From positions 1-56,702 of the forward strand of contig NZ_VLKU01000017.1 of the NCBI RefSeq assembly GCF_007830335.1: a stretch of DNA of 56,702 nt, in the 5' to 3' direction. Positions 16,613-24,589 of the stretch are shown here, one piece after another. Positions within the stretch are counted from its first letter, which is position 1. Each line of letters begins with the position of its first letter. This DNA comes from Paracoccus sulfuroxidans (GTDB taxonomy: Bacteria; Pseudomonadota; Alphaproteobacteria; Rhodobacterales; Rhodobacteraceae). The translations under genes were made by a program, and so were the position numbers. Under the pieces are notes generated by a model. The model searched no databases, was not told where the DNA came from, and saw only the letters and a program-made list of their open reading frames with translations.

Positions 16613-16878
16613 TCCCCCCGTTCGGCTTTGACCGCAGGGGCAAGCATGCGCTCGGCCGACCAGACGGGTGTCGTCAGCAAGCCCGAGCGGCGAAGAAACA
16701 CCAGCACCTCGACACGCTCGCCCGGCTCAAGCTGCATCAACCGGTCGGCGATATCAGGTGGCAGCGCGTCACCATTCAGCAGCCAGGCTGTCGCCTCATG
16801 AAGAAGGTCATCGCGCGGGGTCGCGGCAGCTTGCTGCGCGGATGCCAGGATCAGCAGATGCACAAGAATGAGCCTCAT
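16609..16878 (-). CDS. Small secreted protein of the flagellar operon
   Basis: 89 residues with a signal peptide (LILVHLLILASAQQAAA, cut near ATP). The mature part is acidic-helical: DDLLHEATAWLLNGDALPPDIADRLMQLEPGERVEVLVFLRRSGLL. I do not recognise it. It lies between motA and flhA with overlaps at both ends (TGATG with motA, ATGATG with flhA), so it is clearly part of the operon and likely periplasmic. GTG 16881 is an alternative start. Confidence 0.65.
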   Translation of the reverse strand: MRLILVHLLILASAQQAAATPRDDLLHEATAWLLNGDALPPDIADRLMQLEPGERVEVLVFLRRSGLLTTPVWSAERMLAPAVKAERGE

Positions 16879-17744
16879 CACGCGGCCCTTTTGATCTCTC
16901 GCAGCGCCGTTTCGACGCTGACGAAGGACGGTCGGACATGCTCAGGTGACGCTTGGCGACCAACCTCGATGCAAAGGTTGGTCGCATGCTGATGCAATCC
17001 GGCGACCAAAACCGATTTGATGACATCGTAGAAGGATTGATCCTGTTTGGTGACAGCCGACAGTCGTTGCGCAAAAGGCGCGACCAGACCATAGGCCAAA
17101 AACACCCCCAGAAACGTGCCGACCAGCGCGCCGCCGATCATGCCGCCCAGAATCTCCGGAGGCTGATCGATGGCGCTCATGGTCTTGATCACGCCCAGAA
17201 CTGCCGCGACGATGCCAAGCGCAGGCAGGGCATCCGCCATATTCTGAAGCGCATGCGGAGGGTGCATGGCCTCTTCATTCATCAGGGCAATGCGCCGGGC
17301 CAGCATCTCTTCAACCTGATAAGGGTCGTCGTAGTTCAGACTTGCCGAGCGAAGCGTATCTGCAATCAGTGTGACGGCATTGTGGTCGGCAGCAATCTTT
17401 GGGTAGCTGCTGAAAATCGAGGAGCTTTCGGGGTTCTCGATATGCTCTTCAATCTCGACCGGGGCAGCCCGGGCCATGCGAAGCAGCTGGAACAGCAATG
17501 AGAGAACATCCTGATGATCCTGCTCGTTCCATTTCGGCCCTTTCAATGCACGTCCCAAGCCAGCCGCCGTGTGTTTCAGAACCGATGTCTCGTTGGACAG
17601 GAGGAATGACCCGACCGCAGCACCCCCGATCATCATCATTTCATAGGGCAATGAATGGAGGATAACGCCAAGCTTTCCGCCGGCAAGAATATATCCCCCG
17701 AAAACCATCGCGAATGTCAGGGCGATACCAATTAGTCCAAACAT
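16878..17744 (-). CDS. motA: Flagellar motor stator protein MotA
   Basis: 288 residues. Proton-channel stator partner of MotB. N-terminal GIALTFAMVFGGYILAGGKLGVILHSLPYEMMMIGGAAVGSFLLSN is the first two membrane segments. The long cytoplasmic loop has AMNEEAMHPPHALQNMADALPALGIVAAVLGVIKTM leading into the third, and GALVGTFLGVFLAYGLVAPFAQRL is the fourth. A GGAGG sequence precedes the ATG. No motB is adjacent. Confidence 0.95.
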   Translation of the reverse strand: MFGLIGIALTFAMVFGGYILAGGKLGVILHSLPYEMMMIGGAAVGSFLLSNETSVLKHTAAGLGRALKGPKWNEQDHQDVLSLLFQLLRMARAAPVEIEEHIENPESSSIFSSYPKIAADHNAVTLIADTLRSASLNYDDPYQVEEMLARRIALMNEEAMHPPHALQNMADALPALGIVAAVLGVIKTMSAIDQPPEILGGMIGGALVGTFLGVFLAYGLVAPFAQRLSAVTKQDQSFYDVIKSVLVAGLHQHATNLCIEVGRQASPEHVRPSFVSVETALREIKRAA

Positions 17745-17753
17745 TCCGACCTC

Positions 17754-18296
17754 CTAATTTCTAGCGGAACGACCAAGTCCCATGTAGGGGGTCATGATTG
17801 CGGCCTGATCTGGCGGAAAAGCGCCCATGATTCTGGCGCCCGTCTCGGGTTGTACGCGCACGAGTATCTGCGCTGCAAAATCGGGCGGAAGATTCGCCAA
17901 AATCGTTGCGGCCTGATCGGGTTTCATTTGATCGTAAATCGCGATCAGGCCGGAAATATCATCGTCCCGTCGTTGATCATTTGCGATACGATGGTCACTG
18001 GTTTGTTGCTTGAGTTTTCGTAACTCTTCCAGCTTCCGCGTCAGCTCTGCCTGCGCCGCTGATAGTTCGTTTTTTCGACGGTCGAGTTCCTGCTTATATG
18101 TCTCAAGTCGCAGGGTTCGATCATTGAGCGTTTGCGCCAATGCGACCGTCTCGGGGATGTCCTGACAGCCAGCCAACAGCTCCGCCGGTGCAGCAAGGGC
18201 CTGCAGCTTGTCCGATGTGCCAAGAAATGCTGCCGCGCTGCCCGCAGCAACCACGACGGCCACGCAACCCTGCACCTGCTGAAGGTACCTACGCAT
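17754..18296 (-). CDS. motE: MotE-like flagellar protein
   Basis: 180 residues. An N-terminal hydrophobic segment (VAVVVAAGSAAAFLG) anchors a periplasmic coiled coil (about residues 60-110, NDRTLRLETYKQELDRRKNEL). An MgtE-N-like repeat domain follows: IAIYDQMKPDQAATILANLPPDFAAQILVRVQPETGARIMGAF. In rhizobia MotE is a periplasmic partner of MotC; here the name rests on architecture and position. The start at 18296 overlaps the previous gene by 8 bp; upstream in-frame codons would lie inside that gene. Confidence 0.8.
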   Translation of the reverse strand: MRRYLQQVQGCVAVVVAAGSAAAFLGTSDKLQALAAPAELLAGCQDIPETVALAQTLNDRTLRLETYKQELDRRKNELSAAQAELTRKLEELRKLKQQTSDHRIANDQRRDDDISGLIAIYDQMKPDQAATILANLPPDFAAQILVRVQPETGARIMGAFPPDQAAIMTPYMGLGRSARN

Positions 18297-18636
18297 CTTC
18301 CAGAGCCTCCTTCCGCTTACGCCGACGAAGCCGACTGACCGGCGCAGAGCCGCCGTTTTGCGAAAACTTCTGCTGCAGGATCCAGAATGCGCGTTCTTCT
18401 TTCGCCCGCTCAATTTCTTTGGAGAGCGTCTCGGTGGCTTTCAGCGCATCGGCTTTGGCGGCAGCAAGAGCCCGGTCAAGCCGATCAATCTCGCTGGTCA
18501 TCACGGCGATGGCTCCGCCCAGCCCAGTTTCAAGATCATTCAAGCTTTTCACTCTGCGCGCCAGAACACCACAGTAAATCAAGGTTGCAAGAAGAAATAC
18601 GAGAACCGGAATTTGCATCATCAATGTCATATTCAT
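18289..18636 (-). CDS. Membrane-anchored flagellar operon protein, possibly DUF6468
   Basis: 115 residues. N-terminal membrane segment (MQIPVLVFLLATLIYCGVLARRV), then a helix with heptads (LNDLETGLGGAIAVMTSEIDRLDRALAAAKADA) and a basic tail (SRLRRRKRKEALEDA). It resembles the small proteins found after fliL in alphaproteobacterial flagellar operons (DUF6468 by recollection). It overlaps fliL upstream (ATGA) and motE downstream, so it is co-translated with both. Confidence 0.6.
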   Translation of the reverse strand: MNMTLMMQIPVLVFLLATLIYCGVLARRVKSLNDLETGLGGAIAVMTSEIDRLDRALAAAKADALKATETLSKEIERAKEERAFWILQQKFSQNGGSAPVSRLRRRKRKEALEDA

Positions 18637-19112
18637 TGAATTCGAAACTCCGTTATCAGAACATCTTTCAGTTTTTCCGATCCAACAACGTAGCTTGCAC
18701 GCGTCATAAGTTCGGCGCGGATAACATCCAGAATTCCGCGTTTCCCGTAGGCCGTGGCATCAATATCCGCTAGGAAGCCATTAAACGTGTCCAAAAATCT
18801 GGGAATCATATATTCAACATCAGCTTGATATTTCGAAGAGGTTTCGACCTTCGCTGAAAGAACCAGATTGCGCCCCTGATATCCCGGGACCAAAAGAACA
18901 ATCGTTGGAATATCAACAAAAACGACTGTATCTTCGGCAAGTGGCGCACTGGCGCGACGGGAGAGAACCTCACCGGGTGACCAATACCCAAAAAAAGTCG
19001 ACGCCAATCCAGCGGATGCAAAAACCGCGATCAAAAGCACCGCAATAAGGGCGCCCCGTCGTCGCGAACCTCCCGTCGCGTCTCCATCTGGCTCGGCAAT
19101 GTCTGTCATCAT
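18633..19112 (-). CDS. fliL: Flagellar basal body-associated protein FliL
   Basis: 159 residues. Single N-terminal membrane segment (ALIAVLLIAVFASAGLASTFFGYW) and a periplasmic stomatin-like domain. The domain has TVVFVDIPTIVLLVPG and the typical C-terminal IRAELMTRASYVVGSEKLKDVLITEFRIQ. AGGAG sits 4 bases before the first of two ATGs (19112, 19109). It opens the minus-strand flagellar operon; the divergent fliF promoter region lies upstream. Confidence 0.9.
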   Translation of the reverse strand: MMTDIAEPDGDATGGSRRRGALIAVLLIAVFASAGLASTFFGYWSPGEVLSRRASAPLAEDTVVFVDIPTIVLLVPGYQGRNLVLSAKVETSSKYQADVEYMIPRFLDTFNGFLADIDATAYGKRGILDVIRAELMTRASYVVGSEKLKDVLITEFRIQ

Positions 19113-19151
19113 GATTCTCCTTCCGGCATGACGACAGATAGCACTGCGAAA

Positions 19152-19166
19152 CTAACCGAATCTTAA
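19152..19166 (-). promoter_or_regulatory. CtrA-like box between fliL and fliF
   Basis: On the minus strand this reads TTAAGATTCGGTTAG, i.e. TTAA-N7-TTAG, one base short of the CtrA consensus TTAA-N7-TTAA(C). CtrA activates flagellar genes in many alphaproteobacteria. The site is 40 bp upstream of the fliL start and 58 bp upstream of fliF. Confidence 0.4.
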
Positions 19167-19223
19167 TTCCACTCATGCACATTCGGATGAACGGTTTTCG
19201 AATGCGATTCGCGGGGGAATGTT

Positions 19224-20792
19224 TTGCTGAAACTGCAAGACTATTGGCGTGCAAGAAGTGCGCAGCAGAAGACAGTGCTTGCTGTCGTCTTTTCTCTTTC
19301 CTTTCTGGGGATACTGGCCTTCGCCTGGATGGCGAACCGCCCGACGATGGCGCTGCTTTATTCGGGGCTGGATTCAGCGCAATCCGGCAGCGTGCTTGAG
19401 GCGATAGAAAAGACGGGCGTTCGCTACCAGATTCGCGGCGATTCCATCTGGGTGGAAGAGGCGCGGCGAGACGCCTTGCGCATGACGCTTGCCGGCGATG
19501 GACTGCCCTCTGCGACCGGCGCAGGATACGAAATCCTGGACGGCATGTCCGGTTTTGGCACCACTTCGCAGATGTTTGACGCCGCTTACTGGCGGGCCAA
19601 AGAGGGTGAGCTTGCCCGGACCATTCTGGCAATTCCGAACGTCAAGGCAGCGCGGGTCCATCTGGCCGTACCCGGTGGACGAGGGTACCGCCGGGAGGCG
19701 CAGGCCTCGGCGTCGGTCACCTTGACGACAAACGGGACACCCCTGTCGCGCGCTCAGGCGAAGGCCTTGAAGTTCCTTGTGTCTTCAGGTGTGCCGGGCA
19801 TGTCCTCTGACCGGGTGACGGTGATCGACAGCGAACGCGGCGTGGTCGGCACGGGCGAGGAGCTGGGCAGCGAAGACCGCGAGGCCGAGATGAAGCGCAA
19901 CGTCGAGCGCATCCTTGAGCCGCATGTGGGCATGGGGAATGCGATTGTCGAGTTGAACCTTGATATCGTCACTGAATCCGAATTCCTGACCGAACAGCGG
20001 TTCGATCCTCAGCAGCGCGCCCTGATTTCGCAGGAAAGCGAGGAAACTGCCGATCAAAGCTCGAACGCACAGCAGGCGGGTGTCACGGCCGCATCGAACT
20101 TGCCTGAAGGACAGATGGATAGTGGCGAGCAAAGCAAGTCATCCCGATCCGAAACCCGCCAGCGTTCGAATTTCGAAGTCAGCAAGGTCACCCGGGAGGT
20201 CACCCGCCGTCCGGGTGAGGTTCGCCGCCAGACCGTCGCCGTATTGGTCAATGGCGTGGTCCAGACCGATGCGAACGGCGCGCCCACGCTGGTTCCGCGC
20301 TCTGAGGAGGACTTGCAAGCGATACGTGAACTCGTCGCCTCGGCGGTCGGCTTCGACGAGGCGCGTGGCGATGTCATCACGGTGAAATCGCTTCTTTTCG
20401 CAGACCTCTCGGATGCTGGGAGCGAGGCCAGCAAGGGCGGCCTTCTTGATCGGTTGGAACTGAACAGCCTGGTCAAACTGGCAATGTTCGGACTGTTCGT
20501 TCTGATCCTGGCGCTGCTGTTCCTGCGCCCAGTCCTTCGCGCCCGGAATGCTGCGGCTTCGGCAGCGATCCTAGATAATTCTGTGGCCTTGCCCTCGCCG
20601 GTCGAGCCGTCCCCGGCTGAAAGCAATGATCTGCCTCCGCTTTCGATGGCAGTTCCCGAGTTCGATTTTGAACCCATGTCGGCCCCGGCATCAGATCCCG
20701 TCGCACGGCTGAAGGAAATGATGAAAGAGCGGCGCGAGGAAAGCCTCAAACTGCTGTCCGGCTGGATCGAGAAGCGTGAGGACGCGCTATGA
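19224..20792 (+). CDS. fliF: Flagellar MS-ring protein FliF
   Basis: 522 residues. First membrane segment near residues 17-37, then MALLYSGLDSAQSGSVLEAIEKTGVRYQI. The ring-building domain has VKAARVHLAVPGGRGYRREAQASASVTL. A long Ser/Gln-rich region follows, and a second membrane segment (LVKLAMFGLFVLILALLFLRPVL) near residue 430. The C-terminal FliG-binding helix ends WIEKREDAL. The start is TTG at 19224, 6 bases after GGGGG; the nearby ATG at 19219 is out of frame and stops at once. Confidence 0.94.
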   Translation: MLKLQDYWRARSAQQKTVLAVVFSLSFLGILAFAWMANRPTMALLYSGLDSAQSGSVLEAIEKTGVRYQIRGDSIWVEEARRDALRMTLAGDGLPSATGAGYEILDGMSGFGTTSQMFDAAYWRAKEGELARTILAIPNVKAARVHLAVPGGRGYRREAQASASVTLTTNGTPLSRAQAKALKFLVSSGVPGMSSDRVTVIDSERGVVGTGEELGSEDREAEMKRNVERILEPHVGMGNAIVELNLDIVTESEFLTEQRFDPQQRALISQESEETADQSSNAQQAGVTAASNLPEGQMDSGEQSKSSRSETRQRSNFEVSKVTREVTRRPGEVRRQTVAVLVNGVVQTDANGAPTLVPRSEEDLQAIRELVASAVGFDEARGDVITVKSLLFADLSDAGSEASKGGLLDRLELNSLVKLAMFGLFVLILALLFLRPVLRARNAAASAAILDNSVALPSPVEPSPAESNDLPPLSMAVPEFDFEPMSAPASDPVARLKEMMKERREESLKLLSGWIEKREDAL

Positions 20793-21337
20793 GCGCCGCA
20801 GTCCTGAGGCTCGAATCTTTTACGCAACCCAGAGCAATGGAGGCGGAGCCCGGATTGCTCGAAGACGAGCGCAAGCTCGCCTTCGATGACGGCTATGCGC
20901 AGGGCCGACAGGTCGGCATCGAAGATCTTGCTGGGCAACTGCGTGCGCTGAACGCAACGCTTGAGTTCAACGAGACGCAGGCAGCCCAGCTTCGCCAGCA
21001 AATGCTGCGCGATCTGGGGATCGTCTTGACGGCCATCGTGGATGTGCTGGGCAATGCTTCGCGGAATGACCGCCTGTGCCATGCCATCGCAGATGAGTTA
21101 CGCCGCATGGTCGACAATGCGCCCCTTCGGCGGCCGCTCGTGCGCTGTGATCTGAACCTGCTGCCGCTGATTGAGCAAGCTGTTGCGGCCTCTGGCGTTG
21201 ATCGCGTTCAGCTCGAAGGCGATCCCGACATGGCAGGATCGGCAGAGCTGATCTTCGACAGCGCAAGAACCGTGCTTGCCCTCGACGCGATCACCCAATC
21301 GCTGCACGCCCTTATCTCCGAATTGACAGAGGAATGA
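20789..21337 (+). CDS. fliH: FliH-like flagellar export regulator
   Basis: 182 residues. FliH binds the export ATPase. An early acidic helix with FDDGYAQGRQVGIEDL (the FliH glycine word) is followed by a coiled helix (LNATLEFNETQAAQLRQQML) and a C-terminal globular part ending HALISELTEE. Similarity is structural and contextual, so confidence is moderate. ATG overlaps the fliF stop and the end overlaps fliN. Confidence 0.65.
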   Translation: MSAAVLRLESFTQPRAMEAEPGLLEDERKLAFDDGYAQGRQVGIEDLAGQLRALNATLEFNETQAAQLRQQMLRDLGIVLTAIVDVLGNASRNDRLCHAIADELRRMVDNAPLRRPLVRCDLNLLPLIEQAVAASGVDRVQLEGDPDMAGSAELIFDSARTVLALDAITQSLHALISELTEE

Positions 21338-21597
21338 CGATGGAAGACCTCGCCAGCCTGATCGCCACCGACCAGATCGTGGTCGAAATCACCATACGTC
21401 TGGGCAGCACCCGACTGACGATTGCGGAGCTGTCGCAGTTGAAGCCGGATGATGTCTTGACGCTGGATCAACAGATCTCGGACGGCGTCGAGATCTGCGT
21501 GGGCGAAAAGGTCATCGCCCGGGGCGAACTGACCACCGATCAAGACGATGGTGACCGGCTCTGCGTCCGTATCCTTGGCGCGGTGGCCAACAAATGA
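21334..21597 (+). CDS. fliN: Flagellar motor switch protein FliN
   Basis: 87 residues. C-ring component with the SpoA fold: VVEITIRLGSTRLTIAELSQLKPDDVLTLDQQISDGVEICVGEKVIARGEL and a C-terminal CVRILG. It lacks the long N-terminal extension of many FliN proteins, so it is a short form. It overlaps its neighbours on both sides, in operon fliF-fliH-fliN-fliP. Confidence 0.92.
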   Translation: MTMEDLASLIATDQIVVEITIRLGSTRLTIAELSQLKPDDVLTLDQQISDGVEICVGEKVIARGELTTDQDDGDRLCVRILGAVANK

Positions 21598-22304
21598 TCC
21601 GTTTGGGCCTCGCCGTCGGACTTATGCTGCTGCCCGCCATCGCCTTCGGGCAAGAGATGGATGGCCTTGACGGCCTGGCGAATGGCGTCGGCAGACATAC
21701 GATCATCCTGCTGGCTGTCATGACGATCCTTTCCCTGGCACCAGGAATTGCGATCATGGTGACCTGTTTTCCCTTCATCGTGACGGTGCTGTCGATCCTG
21801 CGTCAGTCGATGGGGCTGCAGCAATCGCCCCCGAATATGTTGATTGTCAGTCTCGCCATGTTCCTGACCTGGTTCGTCATGAGCCCCGTCCTGAACGAGG
21901 CATGGGAGACTGCAGGCGCCCCCCTGCGCGATGGCACGATCACCGTCGAACAGGCCTTCGAACGGGGGATCGAGCCGTTTCGCGGCTTCATGGAGAACCG
22001 CACCAGCCCTGAAACGCTGGCATCATTGGCAGAGGTCGCCCCCGACCCCGACAGCGCCGAGGGACGGCTTTCCGTGCTGATCCCCGCCTTCATGCTCAGC
22101 GAAGTGCAGCGTGCCTTCGAAATCGGCTTTCTGATTTCCCTGCCCTTCCTCATCATCGATCTGGTAGTGTCAGCGGTTCTGATGTCCATGGGCATGATGA
22201 TGGTACCGCCCGCCGTCGTCGCCTTGCCCTTCAAGCTGGCATTCTTTGTGGTCATAGACGGCTGGGGACTGATCGCCGCCGCATTGGTGCGAAGTTACCA
22301 GTAG
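21594..22304 (+). CDS. fliP: Flagellar export gate protein FliP
   Basis: 236 residues. Signal-like N-terminus, then ILLAVMTILSLAPGIAIMVTCFPFIVTVLSILRQSMGLQQSPPNMLIVSLAMFLTWFVMSPV. The C-terminal segments are LIPAFMLSEVQRAFEIGFLISLPFLIIDLVVSAVLMSMGMMMVPP and PFKLAFFVVIDGWGL. All conserved blocks are present. It overlaps fliN by 4 bases and ends the plus-strand flagellar operon. No fliQ follows. Confidence 0.96.
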   Translation: MIRLGLAVGLMLLPAIAFGQEMDGLDGLANGVGRHTIILLAVMTILSLAPGIAIMVTCFPFIVTVLSILRQSMGLQQSPPNMLIVSLAMFLTWFVMSPVLNEAWETAGAPLRDGTITVEQAFERGIEPFRGFMENRTSPETLASLAEVAPDPDSAEGRLSVLIPAFMLSEVQRAFEIGFLISLPFLIIDLVVSAVLMSMGMMMVPPAVVALPFKLAFFVVIDGWGLIAAALVRSYQ

Positions 22305-22436
22305 GCGTGGTCGCGCGCGGCGCTCCGCCGCCCGATCGTACCCCTTCCTGCCGAATGCGTAACGTCATTGAGGCCGGGTGCTTCTCATATGCGGCAAAAT
22401 CGGTCAGGTTGCGCTGATCTTTGCGAAGTCTTGGCC

Positions 22437-23492
22437 ATGAACAGATTTACGGCGCTGCTCATCATCGGACTGACCACCCCCTCGCTTGCCATGGCAGAGG
22501 AAGGGTTGCGCGTCGAATTCGTCCCGGTCGAAACGACGTCGCTGACGCTGGATTCGCGGCTGACCGGGACGATCCTTGCCAAGGACAGCATCGATATGGG
22601 GTTCCGGCTGGGCGGCCGTGTCACCTCGGTTCTGGTGGCAGAAGGCGACAAGGTGGTGAAAGGTCAGGCTCTGGCCCGCACCGATCCCACTCAGCAGACA
22701 CAGGGGCTGCGCGTGGCCGAGGCTGCCGTCAGCTCAGCCCGCGCCGCGCAGGCGCAGGCCAAACAGGCGAATGACCGCGCGAAGGCGATGCTGGAGCGCG
22801 GCGTCGGCACAAGGGCGGCAGCGGATTCCGCCTCTCAGGCACTGTCGGCATCCGAAGGGGCGTTGGCTCAGGCTATGACGTCCCTGGGGCAGGCCCAACG
22901 CGCGCTGGAGGATACCGTCCTGCGCGCACCGACCGATGCCATTGTGACGACGCGCTCTGTCGAGCCGGGGCAGATCGTGGGCGCGGCCCAGACGGTGATG
23001 TCGCTGGCCGCCGCACAGGGGCGCGAGGCGGTCTTTCAGACACCCGATTCCCCCTTGCTGCACGCCGCCATGGGTGCCTCGGTCAGCATTACGCCCCTGG
23101 ATTATCCCGGGATGACGATGACGGCCCATGTCACCGAGGTCTCTCCGCTTGTCGATCCGATGACGGGCTCGGTCACCATTCACGCGACGATCGACAACCC
23201 GCCCGACGACATCAACCTGCTGGGCGGGGCGACGCATGGCGTTGTCCATTTCCCGCTTGGTTCGGGGATCGCGATTCCCTGGACGGCCCTAACCGCATCG
23301 CATGATCAACCTGCCGTCTGGGTGGTTGAGGCCGATGGTCGCGCAAACCTGCGGCCCGTCGTGATCGAGCGCTTCGTGGATGGCAAGGTCATCCTGAAAT
23401 CCGGGCTCGAAGCCGGAGAGACAGTCGTCGGCGCCGGGTCGCAGAAGCTTTATCCTGGCCGGACCGTCGTCGCAGCGGAGGTGCGGAAATGA
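22437..23492 (+). CDS. RND efflux periplasmic adaptor (first of two)
   Basis: 351 residues of the membrane fusion protein family, linking an RND permease to an outer-membrane channel. The signal peptide is LLIIGLTTPSLAMA. Lipoyl half-motifs are present (GGRVTSVLVAEGDKVVKGQALARTDPT; LRAPTDAIVTTRSVEPGQIVGAAQTVM), flanking a long coiled hairpin. Beta-barrel and membrane-proximal parts end YPGRTVVAAEVRK. The ATG at 22437 gives the signal peptide. It overlaps the second adaptor (ATGA). Confidence 0.92.
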   Translation: MNRFTALLIIGLTTPSLAMAEEGLRVEFVPVETTSLTLDSRLTGTILAKDSIDMGFRLGGRVTSVLVAEGDKVVKGQALARTDPTQQTQGLRVAEAAVSSARAAQAQAKQANDRAKAMLERGVGTRAAADSASQALSASEGALAQAMTSLGQAQRALEDTVLRAPTDAIVTTRSVEPGQIVGAAQTVMSLAAAQGREAVFQTPDSPLLHAAMGASVSITPLDYPGMTMTAHVTEVSPLVDPMTGSVTIHATIDNPPDDINLLGGATHGVVHFPLGSGIAIPWTALTASHDQPAVWVVEADGRANLRPVVIERFVDGKVILKSGLEAGETVVGAGSQKLYPGRTVVAAEVRK

Positions 23493-24589
23493 AGGGGGCG
23501 ATCACCGGTCTGCTGATCTTTGTGTGTATGGCTTTTGCAGGCACTGCACATGCCTTCAGCTGGCCCTGGCAGACCGCGAAAACGACGAAAGAAACCGCGC
23601 CGCGCCCCGTGGCCAGCATCATTCTGGCCGACACCTCGCAGAACGTGCGCTCGGTCCCCGGAGCGATCGCTGCACGGGTCGAGGTGACGCTGGGCTTTCA
23701 GACCATCGGGCGCGTGGCCACGCGCAACGTCGACATCGGCGATCTGGTCAAGACGGGCCAGACACTGGCCTCGCTGAACCCTGATGACCTTCATGGCGAC
23801 GTCAATGCCGCCCTCGCCGCCGTCGATTCGGCTGAGGTTCAGTTGCAAACGACCGAAGCGATGCTGGAACGCACGCGGGAACTGGCGCGCCGCAATGTCG
23901 CCCCCGCCGCCCAGCTTGAACAGGCCGAGCGCGCTTATACCGCCGCGCAGGCGCAGATGGATCAGGCCCAGTCGCAGCTGGTGCGCGCCCGCGACGCCGA
24001 AGGATTTGCGGTGATGACAGCCCCCTTCGACGGCGTCATCAGCGCAAGCTATGTCAACACCGGCGCGGTCGTCAGCGCGGGTGAGCCTGTGTTCAAACTG
24101 GCTGCGCAAGGCGAGCTTGAGGCCGTCATCGACCTGCCCGAAACGGCGCTGCAGGATGTCTCGATCGGAGAGGCGTTCGAGGTCTGGGCGGAAAGTGACC
24201 CCGACAACATCCAGCCCGCCAAGGTCCGGCAGATTGCGCCGCTGGCGGATGCCGCCACCCGGACGCGGCGCGTGCATCTCGCGCTGGCCGAGCAGGCAGA
24301 TATCAGGCTGGGCGCGCTGATCCGCGCCCGCCCGCAGATCAAGGGCGACCATCATCCCGCCCTGCCGCAGGCCGCGATTCTGACGAAGGACGGTAGCCCG
24401 GGCGTCTGGGTTGTTGAGCGCCAAGACGACAGCGCGACGGTCACCCGGCGCGAGATCACACCCGCTGGCCCCGCGATCAACGGCATCGTCGCGATCAGCG
24501 ACGGCCTGTCTCTGGGCGAGGAAATCGTCATCCGGGGCATCCACTCGCTGACCGAGGGCCAAAGAGTCGGAGAAGGGGTAAGCCCATGA
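23489..24589 (+). CDS. RND efflux periplasmic adaptor (second of two)
   Basis: 366 residues, membrane fusion protein. Signal peptide to about residue 22 (CMAFAGTAHAF). Lipoyl parts are FQTIGRVATRNVDIGDLVKTGQTLASLNPDDL and TAPFDGVISASYVNTGAVVSAGEPVFKLA. The hairpin between them is rich in Ala/Gln/Arg heptads. It is only distantly like the first adaptor. The start overlaps its stop, and the end overlaps the permease gene. Two adaptors with one permease recall TriAB of Pseudomonas. Confidence 0.92.
   Translation: MKGAITGLLIFVCMAFAGTAHAFSWPWQTAKTTKETAPRPVASIILADTSQNVRSVPGAIAARVEVTLGFQTIGRVATRNVDIGDLVKTGQTLASLNPDDLHGDVNAALAAVDSAEVQLQTTEAMLERTRELARRNVAPAAQLEQAERAYTAAQAQMDQAQSQLVRARDAEGFAVMTAPFDGVISASYVNTGAVVSAGEPVFKLAAQGELEAVIDLPETALQDVSIGEAFEVWAESDPDNIQPAKVRQIAPLADAATRTRRVHLALAEQADIRLGALIRARPQIKGDHHPALPQAAILTKDGSPGVWVVERQDDSATVTRREITPAGPAINGIVAISDGLSLGEEIVIRGIHSLTEGQRVGEGVSP

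Noticed and set aside
22305..22436. A GC-rich hairpin just after fliP as a terminator.
   Set aside because: The arms are short and imperfect and no T-run follows.
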